A stretch of 64,000 nt of DNA from UBA868 sp016776875 (GCA_051201585.1 CP179198.1:186001-250000), one strand, 5' to 3'. Shown: positions 35,677 to 46,065, counted from the stretch's first letter. A program made the numbers and translations. The notes: generated by a model not told the origin, from the letters alone.

Positions 35677-36357
35677 ATGACCACAACAAACGCGCCTAAC
35701 TATCTTTTCGAGCCTGCTGATAAGCCGGCGTTGCCGCTTCACCCGGTGCCCGTCATTACGGCGGATGACAGTAGTGTGCAAGGGTACGGTGTACTGGTCG
35801 ATCGACCTGACGATATCGATATCGAGATTGTGCGCTGGCCCGCGTCCGGATGGCGACCGGTTGATCCTGATAGCGGTGATGAAGGTGGCTGGGTAGAGGG
35901 TACTTTTTATGGCGAATGGCAAGGAGACGTCTTATATGGACGCAACGATGCTGTTGCCGGTCACTATGTATTGGGGTGGTCGACCGATGACCCGGGTGAT
36001 GCCCGTACTGATCGGATCAATGGTGAGCGACATCAAGTGATTCTTTGGCACCTGAATTACCATCCCGATGGAGGTCAGTTATTTATGCCCAAGGAGCAAA
36101 AGCCTTTCTTGGTGCCCGTTGCGCTGCCCGGAGATGACTTGAAACCGGATCAGGTGATTGCATTTTGGTGTGATGGCTCGAAAGGGCTCTATATCCACCC
36201 CGGGATTTGGCATGACGGTATTTTCCCGATCAGCGATCAGCAATCCTTTCTGGATCGGCAAGGACGGGTTCACGCGCGGGTCAGTTGTGATCTTGCGACG
36301 GAATTTGGTGTTTATTTATCAGTACCGCTCCACGCGACTGCTTCTGCAAACGGATAG
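35677..36357 (+). CDS. Ureidoglycolate lyase-like (AllA superfamily) protein
   Basis: A 226-residue protein, longer than AllA (about 160). Its C-terminal half shows the cupin-like AllA pattern: LWHLNYHPDGGQLFMPKEQK, FLVPVALPGDDLKPDQVIAFW, then the metal/substrate strand GLYIHPGIWHDGIFPI and LSVPL at the end. Ureidoglycolate lyase releases urea and glyoxylate from ureidoglycolate in purine breakdown. No other allantoin genes are close by, and the extended, acidic N-terminal half argues for a related but distinct lyase. No strong ribosome-binding site precedes the ATG. Confidence 0.72.
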   Translation: MTTTNAPNYLFEPADKPALPLHPVPVITADDSSVQGYGVLVDRPDDIDIEIVRWPASGWRPVDPDSGDEGGWVEGTFYGEWQGDVLYGRNDAVAGHYVLGWSTDDPGDARTDRINGERHQVILWHLNYHPDGGQLFMPKEQKPFLVPVALPGDDLKPDQVIAFWCDGSKGLYIHPGIWHDGIFPISDQQSFLDRQGRVHARVSCDLATEFGVYLSVPLHATASANG

Positions 36358-36364
36358 ATTGAGT

Positions 36365-37240
36365 TTAAGAATTTCTTGCTTTGCGTGGGTTTATTGATAG
36401 GTAGATACCGACCCCAATAATGACCACGATACCCCCGACAGCCCAGTCATTGGGGAGATCACCAAAAATCCAGTATCCCAGCACCACCTGCATTATGATT
36501 TCCGAGTAGAGGAATGGGGCAAGCAGGGAAGCTTCTGCGTACTCGAAGGCTCTAATGAGCAGGAGGTGTCCTACGGCGCCAATGACGCCGAGCGCGGCCA
36601 TCATCGCGAGGTCAAGAAAGCTGGGCATCACCCAGACGATAGGTGCCAGCAGACTCATCAGGATAAATCCCCCCACGCCTTGCCATGCAAGTGTCACCAC
36701 CGGAGGTGTGTTACCCGTCAGGAACCGCGTAGATAAAAAATAAAGCGCGAAAAACAAAGCTGCGACAAGCGCCAGTAAGCTTTCCCAATAAAACTCCCCA
36801 AAGCCAGGTTGTACGACCAGAATAACGCCGCCCAGGCCAACCAAAGAAGCGATGATTCGTCCAACCGGTACTTTTTCATGAAAGAAAAAGGCGGAAAGCA
36901 GCACGACGATAACGGCATCAAAAAATATGAGGGCGATGGCGTCCGCTAACGGTATGGTCCGAATGGCTCCAAAAAAACACAGCGTCGCAGCCATCAAAAA
37001 AAGTCCTCTGCCAATTTGAAGCGTTAGCCGGGGGACTCTAAAAACACTAGGCCCGTAGCGCCATAAAGCGATGGGGGCCACGATTAAAAGGTGGAAGAAA
37101 AATCGACCCCAGACAATTTGGAGTACCGGATAACGGCTGCTGAGGAGTTTTGCGATGGCATCCATGAACGGCACGACCATCATTGCGCTGACGATGAAAG
37201 CAATACCGATCGAGGGTTTTGAGGAGAAACGAAAGCGCAT
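36365..37240 (-). CDS. EamA-family (DMT superfamily) transporter
   Basis: A 291-residue ten-helix exporter. AFIVSAMMVVPFMDAIAKLL is helix 1, PLADAIALIFFDAVIVVLLS precedes the HEKV loop of repeat one, and the second repeat contains YAEASLLAPFLYSEIIMQVV and GYWIFGDLPND. Proteins with this N-terminus belong to the group that includes S-adenosylmethionine-uptake-like and riboflavin-transporter-like members, but the substrate here is unknown. It ends eight bases from the convergent ureidoglycolate lyase-like gene. Confidence 0.9.
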   Translation of the reverse strand: MRFRFSSKPSIGIAFIVSAMMVVPFMDAIAKLLSSRYPVLQIVWGRFFFHLLIVAPIALWRYGPSVFRVPRLTLQIGRGLFLMAATLCFFGAIRTIPLADAIALIFFDAVIVVLLSAFFFHEKVPVGRIIASLVGLGGVILVVQPGFGEFYWESLLALVAALFFALYFLSTRFLTGNTPPVVTLAWQGVGGFILMSLLAPIVWVMPSFLDLAMMAALGVIGAVGHLLLIRAFEYAEASLLAPFLYSEIIMQVVLGYWIFGDLPNDWAVGGIVVIIGVGIYLSINPRKARNS

Positions 37241-37362
37241 TATTAACGGCGGTACAGCGCCAAAATCCTAAAAGGCGAGGGCGGGTATGATACCGCTTCA
37301 GAACCACAGATTGTTGAGACTCATAAAAAACAGCCCGTTCAGATTGGGATGTTGTTGTACAT

Positions 37363-38298
37363 ATGAATAATTTCTTTAAAAAACAAAGCGCAATTGCGGC
37401 TATCGTGACGACTTATGAGCCGAAGATTGAAACGCTCCAGGACCAATTTCGGCGCCTTCAAGATCAAATCGAACTTCTGCTTGTTGTTGATAACGGGTCC
37501 AGTAACTCATCTGAAGTCGCCGAAATCGTCTCTCAATATCCGTTCGCACAGTTCATCGGAGCGCCTGAAAACCAAGGTCTGGGATGGGCACATAACGAGG
37601 GTATCCGTCGGGTTCTGGCTATGGGTGCCGGTGCTGTTTTGTTACTTGATCAGGATAGCCTCCCAAGGGATGACATGGTCGCGAATCTTGATCAGGCGCT
37701 TAATGACCAGCGTCAGCTCGGTATTCGTGTTGCTGCGGTGGGTGCGCGTTATCTCGGTACCGATGTTGGCCATCCGTCTTATTTTGTTCAATTCGGGCGA
37801 TTGAGATTCTCCCGATGTTACTGCGCGGCACAACAGACCGAGTTGATTCCGGCCGATATGCTGATTTCGTCAGGCACGCTCTTTTCAAGGGAGGCCCTCG
37901 AGACTGTTGGGCTAATGGACGCAGATCTTTTTATTGATCATCTTGATACGGAGTGGTTTCTGCGCGCACAAGCGGCACACTGGAAATCTTTTGGTGTCTG
38001 TGCGGCCGTGATGGATCACGGGCTTGGGGAGCGGACGGCCCGATTTTGGCTTGGCCGGTGGCGGTACCTGCCAGTTCACCAGCCGTTTCGCTATTATTAT
38101 ATTTATCGTAACAGCGTGTTGCTGTGGCGACGCGCTTACCCCAGCCAGCGCTGGAAACTCACTGATATGCTACGTTTGACCAAGATGTTTTTTGTATTTG
38201 GTCTGTTTGTGGGTAACCGATTCAAAAATTTTCAGATGATGACCAGAGGTCTTCGTGACGGTTTTCGAGGACGCACGGGTCCGTTACGCCCTATTTGA
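37363..38298 (+). CDS. Family 2 glycosyltransferase, rhamnosyltransferase-like
   Basis: A 311-residue GT-A enzyme of the RfbF-type dTDP-rhamnosyltransferase group. AAIVTTYEP opens the nucleotide fold; VVDNGSSN binds the donor; ENQGLGWAHNEGIRR and VLLLDQDSLPRDDM (the D-x-D equivalent) follow. The C-terminal part holds DLFIDHLDTEWFLRA and a basic, aromatic stretch HQPFRYYYIYRNSVLLWRR typical of rhamnan/O-antigen enzymes. It likely adds a sugar to a surface polysaccharide. No donor-synthesis genes are in the window. A second, larger glycosyltransferase follows after 100 bases. Confidence 0.9.
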   Translation: MNNFFKKQSAIAAIVTTYEPKIETLQDQFRRLQDQIELLLVVDNGSSNSSEVAEIVSQYPFAQFIGAPENQGLGWAHNEGIRRVLAMGAGAVLLLDQDSLPRDDMVANLDQALNDQRQLGIRVAAVGARYLGTDVGHPSYFVQFGRLRFSRCYCAAQQTELIPADMLISSGTLFSREALETVGLMDADLFIDHLDTEWFLRAQAAHWKSFGVCAAVMDHGLGERTARFWLGRWRYLPVHQPFRYYYIYRNSVLLWRRAYPSQRWKLTDMLRLTKMFFVFGLFVGNRFKNFQMMTRGLRDGFRGRTGPLRPI

Positions 38299-38398
38299 AG
38301 TGAGCGGGTGATCTCTTCAGAATAAGGGACAGATCCTGTCCGGATAAGACAGAGGCCGGTTGTCTGGCCTCAATTAACCAAAGATTTAGAGCGGGGAA

Positions 38399-40180
38399 TT
38401 GATGCGAGTATCGTTTCTGGTGCCGGTTTACAACACTGATCCAGCTATTTTGGCGCTGTGTGTGAATAGTGTGTTGAAAGCCGCGAACGACCATCACGAG
38501 GTCATTTTAGTCGATGACGCAACCGATCGGGATGATACGAGAGCGTTCTTGCAACGGTGCAAGGATGCCGATCTTGATAATCTTCAAATTCTTCATAATA
38601 GCGAGAACGCTGGGGTTTCGTTCTCACTGAATGCGGCAGCAACATCGGCCAGCGGTGAATTTTTGGCGCCAGTTGATCATGATGATGTTGTTGTTTCTCA
38701 AGGCTTTCATCAGATGCTTCGGAGTTTGCGATATCACGCAGCGCCTTGGGCCTATTCAGATGAGGTACAGGTTGATGCCAAGGGATTTTTAATTCAGCGC
38801 CTATACAAGCCAGATTACAGTCCGCAGTTGCTTCGCTCCCTCATGTATATCAATCATCTTCAAATTTTTTCTAAACTGATTTTTGAAAAACTGGGCGGAT
38901 ACCGTGAAGGGTTTGAGGGGAGTCAGGACTATGATCTTGCATTACGAATGTGCGAGATCTCGGAGCCTCTCCATGTGGAAGAGATCGCCTACCATTGGCG
39001 AATTTTGGAGCAGACTCAATCTCGAGCGGGAGAGCAGCTGGATCTTAATGCAATTGATCGTGCGCGACTCGCAGTCCAAGAGCATTTTGACAGGCTGGAC
39101 AAGGTGGCGGAAGTGAGCCCGGTCATGTTTAAGCGGCATGCCCACACAGCGCCAGAGCCGATTGGGGTTTACCGGACACGCCTGGTTCCCACCCGGTCTT
39201 ATTCCGTCTCGATTATTATTCCATGTCGATTGGGCACAACCAAAGTGGTAGACGGCGTTCGACTTGTATTGCTCAATCATTGCTTGCAGGCGTTAAAACG
39301 GTCAATCGGCAACTCGGCAGATGTCAGTCCTAAGGGTTCATCTGTCGAGGTCGTTTTGGTTCTCAATCATGATGATAATCTCGACGAGGCGCGTGAGGCT
39401 CTGACGCGATATGAGCTCGAAGGGGTTGCAATAGCTGACCAACCGGGATTTGATTTTTCAAGAAAGTGCAATTTTGGCGCTCAGGTATCGCAGGGCGAGG
39501 TTCTAGTATTTCTGAACGATGACACTGATATTCAAACGATCGGGTGGGTTGATGAGGTGATCTCAATATTGCAGGAAGATGATGTTGCGTGTGTCGGTGG
39601 TATGATGCAAAACACAGATCGATCCGTGCAGTCATGCGGGGATAATGTGGGTCGAGATTCTGCAGTGCATTATGCGCCAGAGCGTAGTGCTGATGGGGTC
39701 GGGGATCCTATGCACCGTTATTTGGCCGACCATGAAACCACATCGATTAGTGGTGCTTTCCTGTGTTGTCGAAAGCCCGTGTATTTGGATTTGGATGGAT
39801 TTTCGGAAGCATTTCCCAATAGTTTTCAAGATGTTGATTTTTGTCTTCGCGCACGAGCCAACGGGATGCGCTGTATTACAGCGCCAGGTATTCGGCTATT
39901 GCATTTCGAATCAGCAACCCGAGACGCCCAGGTAGATGCCCAGACGCTGAACGCGTTGCGTTCCTATCACGGCCCCAGTCTTGCTGGCAAGGATGGCTAC
40001 GCGTTTTGGCGCTATCAGCCGATTTATTTTTCAATTTTTTCGTATAACGGCCTAAAATTTCGGGCTTACCTTTACGCGAAGAAGATTGTGACGATTGCCC
40101 GACGCATCGAGAAAGTGCTAACCCAAAAGCCCCGTTGCTGGCGTGGCGTTCTGAAGAAAAGCGAATATCGAGTGAGTTAA
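38399..40180 (+). CDS. Two-domain family 2 glycosyltransferase
   Basis: A 593-residue protein with two GT-A domains in tandem. Domain 1 (about 1-230) starts SFLVPVYNTDP and has VDDATD and FLAPVDHDDVV. Domain 2 (about 265-540) has SIIIPCR, VLVLNHDDN, FSRKCNFGAQVSQGEVLVFL, NDDTDI and a late SFQDVDFCLRARANGMR. Such proteins add two sugars or alternate residues during polysaccharide or glycan assembly. A short hairpin (GAGGCC/GGCCTC, 38352-38371) lies in the spacer upstream of it. The gene is intact and its start ATG follows GAGCGGGGAATTG. Confidence 0.9.
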   Translation: MMRVSFLVPVYNTDPAILALCVNSVLKAANDHHEVILVDDATDRDDTRAFLQRCKDADLDNLQILHNSENAGVSFSLNAAATSASGEFLAPVDHDDVVVSQGFHQMLRSLRYHAAPWAYSDEVQVDAKGFLIQRLYKPDYSPQLLRSLMYINHLQIFSKLIFEKLGGYREGFEGSQDYDLALRMCEISEPLHVEEIAYHWRILEQTQSRAGEQLDLNAIDRARLAVQEHFDRLDKVAEVSPVMFKRHAHTAPEPIGVYRTRLVPTRSYSVSIIIPCRLGTTKVVDGVRLVLLNHCLQALKRSIGNSADVSPKGSSVEVVLVLNHDDNLDEAREALTRYELEGVAIADQPGFDFSRKCNFGAQVSQGEVLVFLNDDTDIQTIGWVDEVISILQEDDVACVGGMMQNTDRSVQSCGDNVGRDSAVHYAPERSADGVGDPMHRYLADHETTSISGAFLCCRKPVYLDLDGFSEAFPNSFQDVDFCLRARANGMRCITAPGIRLLHFESATRDAQVDAQTLNALRSYHGPSLAGKDGYAFWRYQPIYFSIFSYNGLKFRAYLYAKKIVTIARRIEKVLTQKPRCWRGVLKKSEYRVS

Positions 40181-40218
40181 ATTTATTTATTTCCAACAGA
40201 ATTAACAGGAACAGAACC

Positions 40219-42291
40219 GTGAGTCGTGATAGTCGCTATGATATTTTATTTGAGCCCGTTGCCATTGGGCCTGTAACCGCCCGAAACCGGTTCTATCAGG
40301 TACCCCATTGCAATGGCATGGGGCACAACATGCCCAATAGTGTTGCCGCGATGCGGGGCGTCAAGGCGGAAGGGGGTTGGGCCGTGGTCGCCACTGAGGA
40401 ATGCGATATTCATGCTTCAAGCGACGTACTGCCTTATGCTGAGGCCCGGTTGTGGGACGAGGGTGATCAGAATCGTCTTGCCCTAATGGCCGATCAAGTG
40501 CATGCATATGATTCTCTTGCGGCAATCGAGCTTGTCCACAGTGGCCATAATGTCTCGAATCGATATTCCCGGTTACCGGTGTTGGGGGTTTCCGATAGCG
40601 CCGTAAACAGTTTTGATCCTGTCCAAGCCTGTGCGATGACCAAGCGAGATATCGCAGACGTTCGCCGGTGGCATCGTCAAGCGGCAATACGCGCGCGGGA
40701 TGCGGGTTTCGATATTGTTTACGTCTATGCGGGACATGACTTGTCGCTTCCCATGCACTTTATCAGCCGAAGACACAATCGTCGCACTGATGAGTATGGT
40801 GGATCGCTTGAGAATCGAGTACGTCTTACGCGCGAATTGCTTGAGGACACGAAAGATGCCGTGGGTGATCGGTGTGGCGTTGCGATTCGGTTTGCGGTGG
40901 ATGAGCTTATCGGGGCTGATGGCATTACGAGCGATGGAGAAGGTCGTGAAGTGGTCGAAATACTGGCAAAGCTTCCCGATTTATGGGATGTCAATGTAAG
41001 CGATTGGGCTAATGATTCCGTTACCGCCCGTTTTGGGGAAGAAGGGGGGCAGGAAGCCTACGTGTCTTTTGTTAAGCAATTGACAACGAAGCCCGTTGTG
41101 GGTGTTGGCCGATTTACATCGCCTGATGAAATGGTGTCTCAGGTGAAACGTGGCGTCCTAGACATGATTGGTGCTGCTCGACCTTCGATTGCCGATCCGT
41201 TTTTGCCAAAAAAAATAGAAGAAGGGCGGATTGAGGATATTCGCGAGTGTATTGGCTGCAATATTTGTGTGAGTGGCGATTGGACGCAATCTCCCATTCG
41301 CTGCACACAGAATCCAACGATGGGTGAGGAATGGCGGCGGGGCTGGCATCCCGAGATGATTGAGACCCGCGGCGAGAGTGAGAAAATCCTGATTGTCGGA
41401 GCGGGCCCTGCGGGTCTCGAAGCCGCAATGAGTTTGGGTCGTCGAGGTTATGAAGTCGCTTTGGCGGATCAATCCGATGGTGGCGGTCGTGCTGAACGTG
41501 AGGCCACGTTACCGGGTCTTTCAAGTTATAAAAGGGTGAGTGATTATCGGTTAGGCCAGATCGCAAAAATGAACAACGTGGGCTTCTTTCCAGGCAGCGA
41601 GATGACTGCTGATGATATTCGTGAGTTCGATGCCGACGAAGTGCTTATCGCGACGGGCGCCCACTGGCGGGACGATGGACTCGGTCGTTATACACTGTCG
41701 TCAGTGCCCGGCGTTAAGGATCATCCTCACTGTTGGACGCCAGATGATTTGATTGCAGGTCGCGGACCGGAAAAGGGATCAGTGGTTGTCTATGATGATG
41801 ATCACTATTACATGGGCGGTATTTTGGCTGGCATGTTGGCAGATCGGGGTCTGACCGTCACGTTGGTTACGCCCGGTCCAGAGGTATCCTGCTGGACGGC
41901 CAACACGATGGAGCAGCATCGAATCGAGAAAACCCTGACCGAGAAGGGTGTTCAGATTATCGAGAAACACACGTTGTCCAGCATAGACGGCGAGACGCTA
42001 AATTTCAGTCACAATACAACCGACCGAGCGTTCGAGCTGCAGGCGCAGGCGGTCGTGTTGGTCACTATTCGAATACCAAATAGTTCAATTTATTTTTCGC
42101 TTGCAGGTGAAGAAGAGGAGCATCTTGACGCCCTGCCTTTTCGCCTAAAACGGATCGGGGACTGTATGGCGCCATCAACTATTGCCGCTGCCGTTTATGA
42201 TGGACATCGAGTTGCAAGAGAAATTGACAGCTTGCCTGATCCTGACGCGGTACCGTTCAAACGGGAACGACCCTTGATCCAGATAGGATGA
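40219..42291 (+). CDS. Trimethylamine dehydrogenase-like iron-sulfur flavoprotein
   Basis: A 690-residue FMN/4Fe-4S/ADP-binding dehydrogenase of the TMADH/2,4-dienoyl-CoA reductase group. Cys31 in QVPHCNGMG matches the cysteine that forms 6-S-cysteinyl-FMN in TMADH. Tyr170 and His173 (VYVYAGHDLSL) and the cluster cysteines 344, 347, 350 and 362 (RECIGCNICVSGDW, RCTQN) match in place, as does GEEWRRGWHPE. A Rossmann motif IVGAGPAGLEAAMSLGRRG follows. It probably oxidises an N-methylated amine or N-methyl amino acid and passes electrons to an ETF. GTG at 40219 was chosen for its AGGAACAG ribosome-binding site; an upstream ATG (40135) lies inside the glycosyltransferase gene. Confidence 0.88.
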   Translation: MSRDSRYDILFEPVAIGPVTARNRFYQVPHCNGMGHNMPNSVAAMRGVKAEGGWAVVATEECDIHASSDVLPYAEARLWDEGDQNRLALMADQVHAYDSLAAIELVHSGHNVSNRYSRLPVLGVSDSAVNSFDPVQACAMTKRDIADVRRWHRQAAIRARDAGFDIVYVYAGHDLSLPMHFISRRHNRRTDEYGGSLENRVRLTRELLEDTKDAVGDRCGVAIRFAVDELIGADGITSDGEGREVVEILAKLPDLWDVNVSDWANDSVTARFGEEGGQEAYVSFVKQLTTKPVVGVGRFTSPDEMVSQVKRGVLDMIGAARPSIADPFLPKKIEEGRIEDIRECIGCNICVSGDWTQSPIRCTQNPTMGEEWRRGWHPEMIETRGESEKILIVGAGPAGLEAAMSLGRRGYEVALADQSDGGGRAEREATLPGLSSYKRVSDYRLGQIAKMNNVGFFPGSEMTADDIREFDADEVLIATGAHWRDDGLGRYTLSSVPGVKDHPHCWTPDDLIAGRGPEKGSVVVYDDDHYYMGGILAGMLADRGLTVTLVTPGPEVSCWTANTMEQHRIEKTLTEKGVQIIEKHTLSSIDGETLNFSHNTTDRAFELQAQAVVLVTIRIPNSSIYFSLAGEEEEHLDALPFRLKRIGDCMAPSTIAAAVYDGHRVAREIDSLPDPDAVPFKRERPLIQIG

Positions 42292-42297
42292 GAGCCT

Positions 42298-45200
42298 TCA
42301 AATCATTTCATTTTGAAGATCTTGTGCTTGGGCTTGCGGATCCCGCTCAGAAGGTTCGCCATAGCCTCCCCCGCCGGGTAACGCCATCAACAGTCGCGCG
42401 CCAGCCGGGATAATTTGTTTGCCTTTCGTGCTCAGTGTTGGTCCATCAACCAGTCGGACAATTCCAGGCGCACCGTCTTGCCCGCCATTTCTTCCACGAG
42501 CAGGATAATCGACTCGGTCAAAAAGGGCGAAGATTGCAAATGGCGCGCCTTGGGCATGGGATAACTCGATAATCTGGCCATGACCGCCAGAAAAGCGACC
42601 CTGACCGCCAGATCCCGGTCGGAATTCTTTTCGATGAAAGATAACAGGCGCAATGGATTCGGTAATTTCGACTGGCGTGTTTTTTACGCCTGATGGGAAA
42701 GCGGTAGCGGACAAGCCGTCTCGCCACGGCCTCGCCCCTGCGCCCCCGGAGTGAAAAATCGTGACCGAAAAAGGCGTTGCCTCACCATAATCGGCACCAT
42801 CGAGAAGACCGGGTCCGCCGGTCATCATGGGATTCCACAGGCTCGAACTGCCCTCCGCCGGGGCCTGTCCGGGCAGGGCCTGTTCAAGACAACCCAGAAC
42901 CACGTCAGGCAGCATCTGCCCTATCACGTGTCGAACGGCAACCGCGTGAGGTCGCGGTGCATTTACTATGCATCCCATTGGCGCGCTAACCCGAATTGTG
43001 TCCAGTGATCCGGCATTGTTTGGCACCGTTGATCCAATGACACAGCGGACACCAAAAGAAGCATAAGCCTGGGAATAGCTTAATGGGACGTTGATGCCGA
43101 AAGGGGAGACTGCAGATGTACCTGTAAAGTCGACGTCGACACCTGACTTGCTGATTTTAAGTGTCGCCTTGAGGGTAACGGGTTCTCCGTAGCCGTCGAC
43201 AGTCATTTCGTTTTCCCAAATGCCATGGGGAAGCTCTGCAATCTCATCCAAGACGGCTTTTCGTGATTTAGCAATAATGTGTTCGCCTATCTCGTCGAGA
43301 TCTGCAAGTGAAAATCCACTCATCATTTCGATCAGGCGAGCGCACCCGACGGCGTTTCCGACCGTAAGTGAATACAAATCGCCAATGACCTGATCAGGTT
43401 CCCGCACGTTGGCTCTTACGATAGACATGATCGCCTCTGAAGCTTTGCCTTCTTCAAACAGGGGAAGGATGGGAATGCATAGCCCTTCCTCATAGATCTG
43501 TCCGGCGTCGGGGCCGAAACCACGTCCTCCAATGTCAACGACGTGAACCGTTGACGCGAGTAGGCCCACCAGATTTTTATCGATAAATGCAGGTGTCACG
43601 ACCGTGAAATCAAATAGGTGTCCTGTGCCTTTCCATGGATCATTGGTGAGGTAGACATCGCCGGGGCGCATTTTCTCAAGCGAAAGCGTCTCCAGAAAAT
43701 AGCCGACTGAGGTCGCCATTGCATTGACGTGCCCCGGGGTTCCGGTGACGGCTTGCGCCAGCATTTTTCCGCTAAGGTCAAAAATGCCTGCGGACAGATC
43801 CCCGGCCTCTCGAACCGTTGTAGAGAAGGCGGTTCGAATAAGCGCTTGGGCTTGTTCTTCGACAATGCTGATTAAACGATCCCATATCACCTGTTTTTTG
43901 ATCGGCGTTAGGTCTGTTTTTGGCGCTGGTTCGTTTGTCGCGCACCCTGAAATTTCGGTTGAGCGTAAATCACCAAATTGATTGGCTCGAAGGGTCCATC
44001 CCTGCGGAAGAATGAGCGTTGTTTGATTCTCAGTAATAATCGCAGGCCCTTTTACTTCAGTATTGAGAGATATCGCATGTCGCTCGATCACGGGACAGCC
44101 CTCACTTTTGACCCTGTCCGGCATACGGACCCCAGATCGTTCTTTTGAAGTCAGCTCGGCGTCTGTTGAAATGCCAACATCAGATCGAATGTGTTCATCA
44201 GGCTCGGTTGATGCCGTAAGTGACCAGGTCAATATTTCTAGCGGCACCCCGGGAATGCCCCTGCCATACTGACTTTCATACGCGTGCATGAACGCGTTTT
44301 GAATTGAATCTCGATCTTGTTTTTTGAGAGGCCAATGAGGAAGTTCAACTTTTATTTCATGTCCTTGTCCTGCATAGCGAATATATGCGTGACGTCGAAT
44401 ACACAGTGCGCCTTCTTCTGAGCCCAAACGAACCGTCGAGATCGCCTCTTTCTCCATATCCTCAAAAAGGGAGTTGATTGCATGGATATCAAGATTAGCA
44501 AGCGTCGTAAAACGACTGCGAACCACCTCGAAAGCAATCGGGGCAAGTAGAAACCCAACCGCTGAACCCACGCCCGCATCTTTTGGGACAATGACCCTTG
44601 AGATGCCAAGTTTTCGGGCGACCGACATTGCATGAAGGGGTGCGCCACCCCCAAAAGCAATCAGGGTTCTTTCTTTTACGTCGACACCTTTTTCTACCGC
44701 ATGGACTCGAGCGGCGCTTGCCATATTCTCGTCGACAATTTCAATGATCGCCTGAGCCGCTTCTATTGTGGTGACGCCCAGGGGATCGCCGACGGCTTTT
44801 TTCACGACGCCGATAGCGGACTCAGGATCGAGCATCATGCTGCCACCGGCAAAGTTTTCCGGATCGAGTCGTTTAAGCACCAGATTCGCATCGGTGACCG
44901 CAGCATCTTTGCCGCCGCTGCCGTAACATGCAGGACCAGGCTCTGATCCGGCACTCTCGGGACCAACATGAATTCGCCCGAGCTCGTCGACTTTGGCCAA
45001 TGAACCGCCGCCTGCTCCAATTTCAACCATGTCGACAACCGGAATCTTGATCGGCATTCCGCTTCCTTTCATAAAGCGATGGGCGCGGTCGACTTCAAAT
45101 GTTCTCGAGAGCGGCAGCTCAAAGTTATCAATGAGGCATATTTTGGCAGTTGTGCCCCCCATATCAAAAGACACCACTGATGCCTCGCCAAGGGCCTTCG

Positions 45201-46023
45201 CGATGTGAGCGGCGAGAATTGCGCCACCTGCGGGCCCTGACTCAACCAAACGGACGGGAAAGCTGGCAGCCGTCTCGATCGTGACCTGATGACCGCCGGA
45301 TGTCATGAGCAAGCAGGCACATGTGAATCCAGCGCTTTGGAGTCGCTCTCTTACTTTTAAAAGGTAGCCCGCGATAAGCGGCTGAACATAAGCGTTCGCG
45401 CAGGTTGTACTCTGTCGTTCATATTCCCGAATCTCCGGACACACCTCGCTTGAAAGAGAAATCGCGATGTCAGGGAACTCATTTTTGATCATCTCCCGAA
45501 TTCGCTGCTCATGAGCGGGATTGGCATAAGCATGCAAAAGCCCGACTGCTACACTTTCGACAGATTGTGAGTGGATTTGGTCGAGGAGTCGCGTGACTGA
45601 AGACTCATCAAGTTCAGTGAGTATCTGGCCTCGATAATCGATACGCTCCGGGACTGTCCACCGATGTGCCCGGGTGACCAGTGGTGGCTTTCGATCCGCG
45701 TCAAAATTATATTGATCAAAACGGTTTTCGTATCCGATCTCAAGGGAGTCCCGATGTCCTTCCGTGACGATCAATGCTGTTTTTGCGCCACGCCGCTCAA
45801 TGAGCGCGTTAGTCGCAAGCGTGGTGCCATGGGTAATCAGAGAAATCTCACTTGGCAGGATCGCAGCTTGCTGAAGTAAATCTTCAATCCCCTGCATAAA
45901 TCCCTCTGCAGGATCGCTCGCGGTTGTTAATACCTTGGAGGTATATCGTGATGCCCCGATTTGAAGCACCGCATCGGTGAAGGTGCCGCCAATATCGATT
46001 GCAATTCGAGCAGGACTTTTCAT
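42298..46023 (-). CDS. Fused hydantoinase/5-oxoprolinase (HyuA-HyuB)
   Basis: A 1241-residue ATP-dependent amidohydrolase. Residues about 1-690 are HyuA-like, with the actin-like phosphate loops AIDIGGTFTDAVLQ, HGTTLATNALIERRGAKT and VSFDMGGTTAKICLI. Residues about 705-1235 are HyuB-like (VIWDRLISIVEEQAQALIR, REAGDLSAGIFD, RPGDVYLTNDPWKGTGHL and FSGGHGQ). The fused arrangement occurs in 5-oxoprolinases and some N-methylhydantoinases. It opens a cyclic amide using ATP; 5-oxoproline and hydantoins are the candidates. It is convergent (6-base gap) with the TMADH-like gene, and both could serve breakdown of N-methylated compounds. The start ATG has no clear Shine-Dalgarno. Confidence 0.93.
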   Translation of the reverse strand: MKSPARIAIDIGGTFTDAVLQIGASRYTSKVLTTASDPAEGFMQGIEDLLQQAAILPSEISLITHGTTLATNALIERRGAKTALIVTEGHRDSLEIGYENRFDQYNFDADRKPPLVTRAHRWTVPERIDYRGQILTELDESSVTRLLDQIHSQSVESVAVGLLHAYANPAHEQRIREMIKNEFPDIAISLSSEVCPEIREYERQSTTCANAYVQPLIAGYLLKVRERLQSAGFTCACLLMTSGGHQVTIETAASFPVRLVESGPAGGAILAAHIAKALGEASVVSFDMGGTTAKICLIDNFELPLSRTFEVDRAHRFMKGSGMPIKIPVVDMVEIGAGGGSLAKVDELGRIHVGPESAGSEPGPACYGSGGKDAAVTDANLVLKRLDPENFAGGSMMLDPESAIGVVKKAVGDPLGVTTIEAAQAIIEIVDENMASAARVHAVEKGVDVKERTLIAFGGGAPLHAMSVARKLGISRVIVPKDAGVGSAVGFLLAPIAFEVVRSRFTTLANLDIHAINSLFEDMEKEAISTVRLGSEEGALCIRRHAYIRYAGQGHEIKVELPHWPLKKQDRDSIQNAFMHAYESQYGRGIPGVPLEILTWSLTASTEPDEHIRSDVGISTDAELTSKERSGVRMPDRVKSEGCPVIERHAISLNTEVKGPAIITENQTTLILPQGWTLRANQFGDLRSTEISGCATNEPAPKTDLTPIKKQVIWDRLISIVEEQAQALIRTAFSTTVREAGDLSAGIFDLSGKMLAQAVTGTPGHVNAMATSVGYFLETLSLEKMRPGDVYLTNDPWKGTGHLFDFTVVTPAFIDKNLVGLLASTVHVVDIGGRGFGPDAGQIYEEGLCIPILPLFEEGKASEAIMSIVRANVREPDQVIGDLYSLTVGNAVGCARLIEMMSGFSLADLDEIGEHIIAKSRKAVLDEIAELPHGIWENEMTVDGYGEPVTLKATLKISKSGVDVDFTGTSAVSPFGINVPLSYSQAYASFGVRCVIGSTVPNNAGSLDTIRVSAPMGCIVNAPRPHAVAVRHVIGQMLPDVVLGCLEQALPGQAPAEGSSSLWNPMMTGGPGLLDGADYGEATPFSVTIFHSGGAGARPWRDGLSATAFPSGVKNTPVEITESIAPVIFHRKEFRPGSGGQGRFSGGHGQIIELSHAQGAPFAIFALFDRVDYPARGRNGGQDGAPGIVRLVDGPTLSTKGKQIIPAGARLLMALPGGGGYGEPSERDPQAQAQDLQNEMI

Positions 46024-46065
46024 AGGGCAGATTAGCGAGTCAAGAGCGATGGCGTATGAATTTTC

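Noticed and set aside
38352..38371. Short hairpin GAGGCC/GGCCTC before the second glycosyltransferase
   Set aside because: The stem is only six clean pairs and no T-run follows, so it is not called as a terminator.
40135..40218. N-terminal extension of the TMADH-like frame
   Set aside because: It lies within the end of the glycosyltransferase gene; GTG 40219 follows a ribosome-binding site and gives the family N-terminus.
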